Source: DRPN01 sp964383915 (GTDB lineage: Bacteria; Bacteroidota; Bacteroidia; Bacteroidales; VadinHA17). From it: a stretch of 26,538 nt of DNA. Positions 1 through 6,681 of this stretch are shown here, piece by piece. The stretch covers positions 1 to 26,538 of the forward strand of contig CAYLJE010000024.1 of NCBI GenBank assembly GCA_964383915.1, read 5' to 3'. The notes under the pieces are model-generated. The model saw nothing but the letters and a program-made list of their open reading frames with translations. It did no database searches and was not told where the DNA came from. The position numbers and the translations under genes are program-made. Each line of letters opens with the position of its first letter. Within the stretch, counting starts at the first letter, position 1.

Positions 1-1
1 G

Positions 2-721
2 GGGCTGGTCATTGGTAAAGAGATCGAAAATGTTTCTGACAGCATGGCCCAGTTGGCCGTTCAGGGTCCACTGGCACTGAAAGCGATGCAGGGACTTACC
101 GCTGTTCCGGTAACGGATATGAAATATTATACTTTCAAAAAACTTGAGATTGCCGGAATCCCGGACGCTATATTCTCTGCCACCGGGTACACCGGTGCCG
201 GCGGGTGTGAAATCTACGTTCCGGCCGGACAAGCTGTGAAATTATGGGAGGCTGTGATGAAAGCCGGAAAAGAATACGGAATAAAACCTGCCGGACTGGG
301 AGCCAGAGACACCCTGCGCCTGGAAATGGGTTTTTGTTTGTATGGCAATGATATCACTGATAATACTTCCCCTATCGAAGCCGGTCTGGGCTGGATAACA
401 AAATTCAGGGAGGGGAAAAACTTCATTGACCGTGACCTGTTATGGAAACAAAAACAGGAAGGGGTGGACCGCCGTCTGAAAGGTTTTGTTATGACAGACC
501 GTGGCATCCCGCGTCAGCATTATAAAGTCTATAATGAACAGCAGGAACAGATAGGGGAGGTAACTTCCGGGTCCATCTCACCCATGTTAAAGAATGGTGT
601 TGGCATGGCCTATCTGCAGCAAGGCTATTGGAAAGAAGGAACTCCGATTTTTATTGGTGTCAGGAATAAATTTCTCAGGGCCGAGGTGGAAAAACCTCCT
701 TTTTACAAACCGGAAAACTAA
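2..721 (+). CDS. gcvT: Aminomethyltransferase (glycine cleavage T protein), 3' part
   Basis: The frame is open from base 2, so the start lies outside the window; 239 codons remain of the roughly 360 usual for GcvT. Family knowledge: GcvT moves the methylene group from the aminomethyl-lipoyl H protein to tetrahydrofolate in the cytoplasmic glycine cleavage system. The sequence shows the family block GARDTLRLEMGFCLYGND near 285-350, PIEAGLGW just after it, and the C-terminal barrel-like part with GEVTSGSISP, which is typical of the T-protein C-terminal domain. A start at the ATG at 44 is not credible because conserved sequence (ENVSDSMAQLAVQGP) reads through it. It ends 11 bases before the next gene on the same strand, suggesting co-transcription with the ComB-like phosphatase. 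Its C1/glycine role fits the serine genes downstream. Confidence 0.95.
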   Translation, partial: GLVIGKEIENVSDSMAQLAVQGPLALKAMQGLTAVPVTDMKYYTFKKLEIAGIPDAIFSATGYTGAGGCEIYVPAGQAVKLWEAVMKAGKEYGIKPAGLGARDTLRLEMGFCLYGNDITDNTSPIEAGLGWITKFREGKNFIDRDLLWKQKQEGVDRRLKGFVMTDRGIPRQHYKVYNEQQEQIGEVTSGSISPMLKNGVGMAYLQQGYWKEGTPIFIGVRNKFLRAEVEKPPFYKPEN

Positions 722-732
722 TTGAATTTTTT

Positions 733-1464
733 ATGGAAGGGGAAAAGTGCAGGGTTGAAGTATGTTTTTCTCCTCTGCTTTATTCGTTATATGAAGATAT
801 AGAATCTATTGTAGTAGTGGTAGATATTTTGCGGGCTACTTCTTCTATTATTACTGCTTTTCACCATGGGGTGAACCATCTTATCCCGGTGCGGACAATA
901 GAAGAGGCAAAATCATACAAAGACAAAGGCTATCTGATAGCCGCTGAGCGGGATGGAAAGATATTGGATTTTGCAGATTTCGGGAATTCTCCCGATAATT
1001 TTATCCCGGAACGTATTAAAGGAAAAGATATCGTTTACAGTACCACTAACGGGACACAGGCGATACAACAGGCCAGTCACAGCCACCAGGTACTTGTGGG
1101 AGGTTTTCTGAATATTTCGGCTTTGACACATACCCTCGTTCAACAGGGAAGAAATGTTCTGATTCTGTGTGCCGCCTGGAGAAATAAGTTCAGTCTTGAA
1201 GATTCCGTCTTTGCCGGAGCTCTGACCGACAAACTTTTGAAAACCGGAGAATTTGAAACTATCTGCGATTCTGCCATCGCAGCACGTGATCTTTGGTTAC
1301 TGGCCAAACCTGATCTGATATCCTACATCGGGAAGGCAGCCAACCGGCACCGTCTGAGAAAACTGGGACTGGATAATATTATAGAATATTGTCATACACA
1401 GGATGTTACAGATGTTATTCCGGTATTGGATGGCCATATGTTGGTGCCGTTGAAAAAAATGTGA
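733..1464 (+). CDS. comB: ComB-type 2-phosphosulfolactate phosphatase family protein
   Basis: This 243-residue protein has the family's expected length. Recognisable blocks are VDILRATSSI (about 30-39), ERDG (72-75), FGNSP (83-87), STTNGT (103-108), CAAW (146-149) and EDSVFAG (156-162), the conserved acidic and Thr/Asn-rich motifs of the Mg2+-dependent ComB acid phosphatases. In methanogens ComB dephosphorylates 2-phosphosulfolactate on the way to coenzyme M. This organism is not expected to make coenzyme M, and no ComA- or ComC-like gene is visible. The true substrate is therefore open. Position is suggestive: 11 bases after gcvT and 112 bases before serC. Possible roles are a sulfolactate/cysteate route to sulfonolipids, or hydrolysis of another 2-phospho-acid. 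Cytoplasmic, with no signal peptide. Family membership is firm; substrate is not. Confidence 0.88.
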   Translation: MEGEKCRVEVCFSPLLYSLYEDIESIVVVVDILRATSSIITAFHHGVNHLIPVRTIEEAKSYKDKGYLIAAERDGKILDFADFGNSPDNFIPERIKGKDIVYSTTNGTQAIQQASHSHQVLVGGFLNISALTHTLVQQGRNVLILCAAWRNKFSLEDSVFAGALTDKLLKTGEFETICDSAIAARDLWLLAKPDLISYIGKAANRHRLRKLGLDNIIEYCHTQDVTDVIPVLDGHMLVPLKKM

Positions 1465-1480
1465 AATTGTTAGCAATTAA

Positions 1481-1506
1481 TTTGTTTTTATTATGGTTTA
1501 TTTTTG
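1481..1506 (+). promoter_or_regulatory. Possible Bacteroidota-type promoter upstream of serC
   Basis: The 112-base AT-rich gap between comB and serC contains TATTTTTG (1499-1506), a full match to the -7 consensus TAnnTTTG. A TTTG lies at 1481-1484. The 14-base spacer is shorter than the usual 18-20 or so, so serC may have its own promoter or may simply be read from upstream. Confidence 0.35.
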
Positions 1507-1576
1507 TTTTTAATGCAATTTTGCATTTAGATAAAAAAATACGTCATCATAAAACAAATATGAAAATTTCAAACGA

Positions 1577-2650
1577 ATGAAAAAGCACAATTTCTATGCA
1601 GGACCGGCTATTCTGCCGGAGTTTACCATAAATAACGTCATTGAAGCGAGCCGTAATTTTGCAGGGACGGGATTATCTATTATGGAAATATCACACCGCA
1701 GCAAAGAATTCACGGCTGTGATGAAGCAGGCACAGCAACTATTCAAAGAATTACTGAATATACCGGAAGGTTATCATGTATTGTTTTTGGGAGGAGGCGC
1801 AAGCACACAGTTTACCGTTATACCCATGAACCTGATGCAAAAAAAATCTGCTTATCTGAATACAGGAGCATGGGCTTCCAAGGCCATTAAGGAAGCAAAA
1901 CTTTACGGGGAGGTGAACGTGGTAGCTTCTTCCGAGGATAAAAACTTTGGTTATATCCCAAAAAATTATGATATACCCGGGGATGCGGATTATTTCCATA
2001 TTACAACAAACAACACCATTTATGGTACGGAGATAAAGGAAGACAGGGATGCTCCTGTACCACAGGTAGCCGATATGTCTTCGGATATCCTGAGCCGTCC
2101 GGTAGATGTGTCAAAATATGTGCTGATATACGGAGGAGCACAGAAAAACCTGGCTCCGGCAGGTGTGGCTTTTGTAATTGTCCGCGAGGATGCCCTGGGG
2201 AAGGTGGACCGTCGGATCCCCACAATCTTTGATTATCGTACACAGATAGGAAAAGGGTCCATGTTTAATACCCCTCCGGTATTGCCTGTGTATGCTGCTT
2301 TGCAAACATTGATCTGGATAAGGGATAAGGGGGGTGTTGAAGCAATGCAGAAACGCAACCTTGAAAAGTCAACATTGCTGTATGATGAGATTGACCGTAA
2401 CAAACTTTTTAAACCTACCATCACCGGGGAAGAAGACCGGTCCGTGATGAATGTGTGTTGGGTGATGAATGAAGACTATCAGGAGCTGGAGAAACTGTTC
2501 CTTGATTTTGCCACTGACCGTGGAATGATCGGGATCAAAGGACACCGGTCGGTAGGTGGTTTCCGGGCTTCTCTCTATAATGCTCTTCCACTTGAAAGTG
2601 TAAATGCACTGATCGGGGTTATGCGGGAGTTTGAATCCACGAAGGCCTGA
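1577..2650 (+). CDS. serC: Phosphoserine aminotransferase
   Basis: A 357-residue class V PLP aminotransferase that converts 3-phosphohydroxypyruvate and glutamate to phosphoserine, the second step of serine synthesis; homologues also act in PLP synthesis. The N-terminus KHNFYAGPAILP is the family signature. GGGAS (72-76) is the phosphate-cradle loop, DMSSD (166-170) supplies the Asp facing the pyridine nitrogen, and K190 in YGGAQKNLAPAG is the expected Schiff-base lysine. The C-terminal GHRSVGGFRASLYNA (about 321-335) matches the substrate-binding segment. The start is the ATG at 1577, with an A-rich leader and no clear Shine-Dalgarno. It is followed after 61 bases by serA on the same strand, so serine synthesis genes are clustered in reverse pathway order. 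Confidence 0.97.
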   Translation: MKKHNFYAGPAILPEFTINNVIEASRNFAGTGLSIMEISHRSKEFTAVMKQAQQLFKELLNIPEGYHVLFLGGGASTQFTVIPMNLMQKKSAYLNTGAWASKAIKEAKLYGEVNVVASSEDKNFGYIPKNYDIPGDADYFHITTNNTIYGTEIKEDRDAPVPQVADMSSDILSRPVDVSKYVLIYGGAQKNLAPAGVAFVIVREDALGKVDRRIPTIFDYRTQIGKGSMFNTPPVLPVYAALQTLIWIRDKGGVEAMQKRNLEKSTLLYDEIDRNKLFKPTITGEEDRSVMNVCWVMNEDYQELEKLFLDFATDRGMIGIKGHRSVGGFRASLYNALPLESVNALIGVMREFESTKA

Positions 2651-2711
2651 TCCATTGAGCATATTCAGTTTATGTAAAAGGATTCGAAAATAAAATCATA
2701 ATACAATAATC

Positions 2712-3632
2712 ATGAAAATTTTAATTGCTACTGTAAAACCTTTTGCCCCTGTGGCAGTGGAACAGATACGAAGTATCTTCAGCGAAGCAGGGTATGAGAC
2801 AGAGTTACTCGAGAAATATGCTTCACAGGAGGATCTGATAAAAGCCGTAGCCACGGTTGATGGTATGATTATCCGCAGTGACAAGGTGGATGAGCAGGTG
2901 TTGAAAGCAGCCGGACAACTGAAGATTGTCGTCAGGGCAGGTGCCGGATATGATAACATTGACCTGGAAACAGCCTCTGCCAGAAATGTGGTAGCGATGA
3001 ATACTCCGGGACAAAATTCCAACGCTGTGGCCGAACTGGCTTTGGGGCTGATGGTCTATATGGCCAGGAACCTTTTTAACGGGAAACCGGGAACAGAGTT
3101 GAAAGGGAAAACATTGGGGATACATGCCTATGGCCATGTAGGCAGGGAAGTAGCCCGTATTGCCAGAGGGTTCGGGATGGAAACGCTGGCTTATGATCCC
3201 TTTGTGAATAAACAGGATATTCTCAATGAGGGGACAAAACCGGTGGATACGGTGGAGGATCTCTATGATCGTTCAAAGTATGTTTCCCTGCATATTCCTG
3301 CCACGAGGGAAACCGTCCGTTCCATTAACTATGACCTGTTAAAACGGATGCCGGAAGGAGCTATACTGGTTAATACGGCAAGAAAAGAAATTATTGATGA
3401 GGACTCTCTGATAAAGATATTGCGTGAACGGAAAGACTTCAGGTATATCTCTGATATCGTACCGGATTGTGCCGGGGTTATTGCCTCTGAATTTCCCGGC
3501 CGGTTTTTCTTTACCCCCAAAAAGATGGGTGCCCAAACGGCTGAAGCCAACATCAATGCGGGGGTAGCTGCTGCCCGGCAGATCGTTAATTTTTTTGAGA
3601 AAGGAGATACGAAGTTCCAGGTGAATAAGTAA
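2712..3632 (+). CDS. serA: D-3-phosphoglycerate dehydrogenase, short Bacteroidota-type, no ACT domain
   Basis: 306 residues of the D-2-hydroxyacid dehydrogenase family, assigned to the first step of serine synthesis. It shows RAGAGYDNID (75-84), NTPGQNSNAVAELALGL (97-113), the Rossmann region LGIHAYGHVGREVAR (135-149) and NTARKEIIDEDSL (221-233), whose R224 matches the catalytic arginine. It ends right after the catalytic core, so there is no C-terminal ACT/ASB regulatory domain and serine feedback by that route is unlikely. Two oddities: the glycine loop reads AYGHVG where GxGxxG is usual, and the segment that normally reads TPHxG with the catalytic His is TPKKMGAQT (268-276). From memory this variant is common in Bacteroidota SerA, so it is probably lineage-wide. 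The neighbour serC supports the assignment. Its stop codon is the first three bases of a heptamer array. Confidence 0.9.
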   Translation: MKILIATVKPFAPVAVEQIRSIFSEAGYETELLEKYASQEDLIKAVATVDGMIIRSDKVDEQVLKAAGQLKIVVRAGAGYDNIDLETASARNVVAMNTPGQNSNAVAELALGLMVYMARNLFNGKPGTELKGKTLGIHAYGHVGREVARIARGFGMETLAYDPFVNKQDILNEGTKPVDTVEDLYDRSKYVSLHIPATRETVRSINYDLLKRMPEGAILVNTARKEIIDEDSLIKILRERKDFRYISDIVPDCAGVIASEFPGRFFFTPKKMGAQTAEANINAGVAAARQIVNFFEKGDTKFQVNK

Positions 3633-3831
3633 AAAGTAAAAAGTAANNNNNNNNNNNNNNNNNNNNNNNNNNNNNNNNNNNNNNNNNNNNNNNNNNNNNN
3701 NNNNNNNNNNNNNNNNNNNNNNNNNNNNNNNNNNNNNNNNNNNNNNAAGTAAAAAGTAAAAAGTAAAAAGTATAACGTAAAAAGGCAAAAGTATAAAGGA
3801 AAGATTCAAGAGACAAGATCCAAGAACCAGG
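3630..3831 (+). repeat. Degenerate 7-bp tandem array (consensus NNNNAAG), broken by an assembly gap
   Basis: The array starts on the serA stop codon with TAAAAAG at 3630-3636 and 3637-3643, and enters the N gap at 3647. After the gap, heptamers run in register: TAAAAAG (3750, 3757, 3764), TATAACG (3771), TAAAAAG (3778), GCAAAAG (3785), TATAAAG (3792). A 5-base slip (GAAAG, 3799-3803) follows, then ATTCAAG (3804), AGACAAG (3811), ATCCAAG (3818) and AACCAGG (3825). Two more in-register units, AACCAGG and AACCAAG, sit at 3862-3875. G is nearly invariant at the seventh base while the first half of the unit drifts. Confidence 0.85.
3647..3746. other. Assembly gap (100 N)
   Basis: Exactly 100 N, the customary placeholder for a scaffold gap of unknown size. 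Both edges lie inside the same heptamer array, so the assembler most likely failed on the repeat. The missing length may be more or less than 100 bases. Confidence 0.98.
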
Positions 3832-3913
3832 GAAGGATGAAGTAATAAAGTGATGAAAAAGAACCAGGAACCAAGTAAATTTAAATTGCAAACCCGTTTA
3901 ACAATCAACCTTC

Positions 3914-3925
3914 CCGTTCGAACGG
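3914..3925. promoter_or_regulatory. Perfect 12-bp palindrome upstream of the DUF1015 gene
   Basis: CCGTTCGAACGG is a perfect dyad centred at 3919/3920, 77 bases before the DUF1015 start. It could be an operator for a dimeric regulator; no regulator gene is nearby and no second copy was noticed, so this is only a candidate. Confidence 0.25.
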
Positions 3926-3980
3926 AATCCTTTTATGCAGGCGGACATCGATCATCCTTTCAAAAACCTGAAACAAAAAA

Positions 3981-4001
3981 TAATCAGTAATCAGTAACCA
4001 G
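3981..4001 (+). repeat. Three 7-bp repeats abutting the DUF1015 start codon
   Basis: TAATCAG, TAATCAG, TAACCAG occupy 3981-4001 without a break; one T separates them from the ATG at 4003. They fill the place where a ribosome binding site would lie. Same period as the array beginning at the serA stop, with a different unit sequence that still ends in AG. Confidence 0.85.
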
Positions 4002-4002
4002 T

Positions 4003-5250
4003 ATGGCAGTAATAAAACCATTTAAAGGCATTCGGCCTCCGATGGAGCTGGCAGCCAAAATAGCTTCACGTCCTTATGATGTGCTTAGCTCTGAGGAAGC
4101 GCGGGAAGAAGCAGCCGGGAATCCATATTCTTTACTCCACATTATCAAACCTGAGATTGATCTTACCCCGGGGATTGATGTGCATAGTGAACCGGTTTAC
4201 CTGAAAGCACGTGAGAACTATCAGAAGTTTCTGGATAAAGGCTGGTTGAAACAGGACGACAGGGAGTATTTGTATATCTATGCACAAACATGGAGGGGAC
4301 GGACGCAATATGGACTGGTAGGTTGTGCTGCTATCGATGATTATCTGAGTGGGGTAATCCTGAAGCATGAGTTGACACGTCCTGACAAGGAGGAAGACCG
4401 GATGAAACATGTGCTGATCAACAATGCCAATATCGAGCCGGTATTCTTTACCTATAAAACAGTACCGGAGATTGATGAAATTGTTGCAGAGATTGTTGAA
4501 ACAAACGATCCTGTCTATGATTTTATGGCAGATGACGACGTAAGACATCAGTTTTGGGTGATCCGGGAACAGTCTCTTTCAGAACGTCTGGTGAAATTGT
4601 TTGAAGCTATTCCCAATACATATGTGGCCGACGGGCATCACCGGACAGCTGCCGCTGCCAGAGTGGGAGTGGAAAAACGTAAAAATAATCCAAACCATCG
4701 TGGCGATGAAGAATATAACTTTTTCCTGGCCGTCCATTTTCCACATGATCAGTTGACCATTATTGATTATAACCGGGTTATCAGGGACATGAATGGAATG
4801 ACACCTGCCGGTCTTGTGGAAAAATTGAAGAAAAGTTTTGTGGTTGAGAAAAAAGGGAGTGAGAACTATAAACCTGCCCGGGGGCATGAATTTTCCATGT
4901 ATCTGGATGGCAGGTGGTACTCACTTACAGCGAAACCCGGAACATATGAAGATAAGGATCCGATCGGGATGCTTGACGTCACTATTTTGTCTGAACGGGT
5001 GCTGATGCCTCTGTTTGGAATTGAAGACCTGCGTCGCTCCGACCGGATTGATTTTGTCGGGGGGATCAGAGGTCTGGAAGAATTGAAACACAGGGTAGAT
5101 TCAGGAGATATGAAAGTGGCCTTTGCGCTTTATCCGGTATCTCTGGATCAGTTAATGCACATTGCGGATGCCGGAAATATTATGCCTCCGAAAACAACCT
5201 GGTTTGAACCCAAACTACGGAGCGGGCTCGTCATTCATAGTCTTGTATAA
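4003..5250 (+). CDS. DUF1015 family protein, possible serine/phosphoserine-related enzyme
   Basis: 415 residues, full length for DUF1015. Family blocks seen: RPYDVLSSEEA (23-33) with NPYSLLHIIKPE (40-51), HELTRPDKEEDR (122-133), the motif VADGHHRTAAA (208-218), and the C-terminal PPKTTWFEPKLRSGLVIH (395-412). No signal peptide or membrane segment, so cytoplasmic. The biochemical role is not something I can assign with certainty. Inference: D-G-H-H-R followed by small residues resembles the nucleotide-phosphate loop of the ParB/sulfiredoxin superfamily, to which some free-serine kinases belong, and the gene follows serC-serA. A role in serine or phosphoserine conversion is therefore plausible. 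It is 2 bases from the next gene, so the two are almost surely co-transcribed and translationally coupled. The leader is made of heptamer repeats instead of a normal binding site. Confidence 0.88.
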   Translation: MAVIKPFKGIRPPMELAAKIASRPYDVLSSEEAREEAAGNPYSLLHIIKPEIDLTPGIDVHSEPVYLKARENYQKFLDKGWLKQDDREYLYIYAQTWRGRTQYGLVGCAAIDDYLSGVILKHELTRPDKEEDRMKHVLINNANIEPVFFTYKTVPEIDEIVAEIVETNDPVYDFMADDDVRHQFWVIREQSLSERLVKLFEAIPNTYVADGHHRTAAAARVGVEKRKNNPNHRGDEEYNFFLAVHFPHDQLTIIDYNRVIRDMNGMTPAGLVEKLKKSFVVEKKGSENYKPARGHEFSMYLDGRWYSLTAKPGTYEDKDPIGMLDVTILSERVLMPLFGIEDLRRSDRIDFVGGIRGLEELKHRVDSGDMKVAFALYPVSLDQLMHIADAGNIMPPKTTWFEPKLRSGLVIHSLV

Positions 5251-5252
5251 CC

Positions 5253-5921
5253 ATGATTAAAGAAAAGTTTTTAAAGATTCGTGAAGAACTGCCCTCCCGG
5301 GTGACACTGGTAGCCGTCAGTAAAACCAAACCGGCTTCAGATATTCTGGAAGTATATGAAACAGGACAACGTGATTTCGGAGAGAATAAGGTGCAGGAAT
5401 TACTGGAGAAGAAAGAGCAATTGCCCGGGGATATACGCTGGCATATGATTGGACACTTACAATCCAATAAGGTGAAATATATTTTGCCGTTTGTCTCCCT
5501 GATACACAGTGTGGATAGCCTGAAGCTGATGGCTGCCATCAACAAAGAGGCAGTGAAAAAAGACAAGATACAGGATTGTCTGCTTGAAATTCATATTGCC
5601 AAAGAACCTTCAAAATTTGGTTTTAATTTTAAGACATTGCTACATATTCTGCAGGAAGATGAATGGACAATGTATAAGAATATCCGGATATGTGGTGTAA
5701 TGGGCATGGCTACATTCACCGATAATAAAAGTCAGGTGAGGAAGGAATTTCATTCTCTGCATCAGTATTTTGAACAGTTGAAGAATGATTATTTCAGGGA
5801 TAAGTATTCTTTCCGGGAAATATCCATGGGCATGTCAGGAGATTACCGGATTGCTGTTGAAGAAGGCAGCACAATAGTACGCATAGGCACTTTGATTTTT
5901 GGAGAAAGAAATTATCTTTAG
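5253..5921 (+). CDS. yggS: YggS/PLPBP family pyridoxal-phosphate homeostasis protein
   Basis: 222 residues, the usual length. VAVSKTKP (20-27) carries the PLP-binding lysine K24; FGENKVQE (about 38-45), WHMIGHLQSNK (about 63-73), a SMGMSGDY block (about 191-198) and the closing RIGTLIFGER are all diagnostic of this alanine-racemase-fold family. Members bind PLP without a known catalytic activity, keep free PLP in check and affect amino-acid pools. The ATG lies 2 bases after the DUF1015 stop. Its place beside serC, a PLP enzyme, and upstream genes of serine/glycine metabolism fits that role. Cytoplasmic. Confidence 0.95.
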   Translation: MIKEKFLKIREELPSRVTLVAVSKTKPASDILEVYETGQRDFGENKVQELLEKKEQLPGDIRWHMIGHLQSNKVKYILPFVSLIHSVDSLKLMAAINKEAVKKDKIQDCLLEIHIAKEPSKFGFNFKTLLHILQEDEWTMYKNIRICGVMGMATFTDNKSQVRKEFHSLHQYFEQLKNDYFRDKYSFREISMGMSGDYRIAVEEGSTIVRIGTLIFGERNYL

Positions 5922-5948
5922 CTTTTAAAACCATTAAAGATCTTAATC

Positions 5949-6666
5949 ATGGCCGATTTATCTGTTACATACCTCTCTGCCGATAATTGCCAGCATTAAC
6001 TGTGTGTCGGCATCAGAATGGACAGATTTCGCCGGGAAAATTGAAGAAGCCGGGGCCGATGCTCTTGAGTTGAATGTTTATATACTCCCCATATCCGGTG
6101 AAAAACGGGGGAGTGAATATGAAAGGATTTATTTTGATCTGGCTGAAAAAATTAAAAGTATCATACATATCCCACTCGTATTTAAACTGGGCAGACAGTT
6201 TACCAATCTTAATTATGTGGTGACCCAGTTATCTTACCGACAAGTTGACGGGATCGTATTGTTTAATCGTTTTTATGAGCCGGATATTGATATTCAGAAA
6301 CTAAAACTTACCTCTGCCCCGGTATTCAGCAATTCTGCCGAGATTCGTCAGACATTGCGCTGGATCGGATTGTTGTCAGGGGCATCCAATCATCCTGATC
6401 TGGCTGCTTCTACCGGGGTGCACGATGCTGCTGCTGTTGCGAAACTGTTGCTGGCGGGTGCTTCGGTTACGCAGGTGTGTTCGGTCTTGTATGAAAAAGG
6501 GATTGCATATCTCGATACTTTAAATCGTGAACTGTCTGCATGGATGGATGATCATGAGTTTCATAATATTGAGAATTTCAGGGGCACATTAAATTACCGC
6601 AATCTGGAGAACCCTTCTATGTATGAAAGATCTCAGTTTATGAAATTTTTCTCAGATTACCATTAA
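5949..6666 (+). pseudogene. Dihydroorotate dehydrogenase-like gene with internal deletion and frameshift
   Basis: The normal start of this Bacteroidota family is visible at 5949 (MADLSVTY...), but this frame stops at 5997-5999 after 16 codons. Frame +1, open across the junction, reads SLPIIASINCVSASEWTDF from 5974, a segment normally found about 110 residues into the roughly 330-residue protein. Roughly 100 codons of the N-terminal half of the FMN barrel are missing, and the join near 5972/5973 is out of frame. The remainder (LELNVYILP, a VFKLGRQFTNL segment, GVHDAAAVAKLLLAGASVTQ, and the C-terminus to 6666) looks intact and uninterrupted. A GTG at 6004 could start a 220-residue fragment, but that would lack much of the barrel. 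Either a recent deletion or an assembly collapse. Homologues are flavoproteins related to PyrD; their substrate is not established here. Confidence 0.82.
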
Positions 6667-6681
6667 TGGTTTTCAGGTATG

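Larger units (their letters stand above)
3633..4002. other. 370-base non-coding gap between serA and the DUF1015 gene
   Basis: Contents in order: the heptamer array, 100 N, the rest of the array, a purine-rich tail with two further heptamers (3862-3875), a perfect 12-bp palindrome (3914-3925), and a second heptamer array (3981-4001) that ends one base before the DUF1015 start codon. I see no convincing gene or clear factor-independent terminator. The true length is unknown because the N run is a placeholder. Confidence 0.8.

Noticed and set aside
3630..3875. Possible CRISPR-like or minisatellite locus
   Set aside because: Units are 7 bp without spacers and no cas gene is present.
3339..3908. 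Long - strand open frame opposite serA and across the first gap
   Set aside because: It is opposite a strong real gene, contains the N run, and its translation is Phe/Leu-rich low complexity from the heptamer array.
3935..3997. 20-codon ORF just ahead of the DUF1015 gene, a possible leader peptide
   Set aside because: It ends in the heptamer repeats, has no ribosome site and no run of a regulatory amino acid, so chance is the simpler view.
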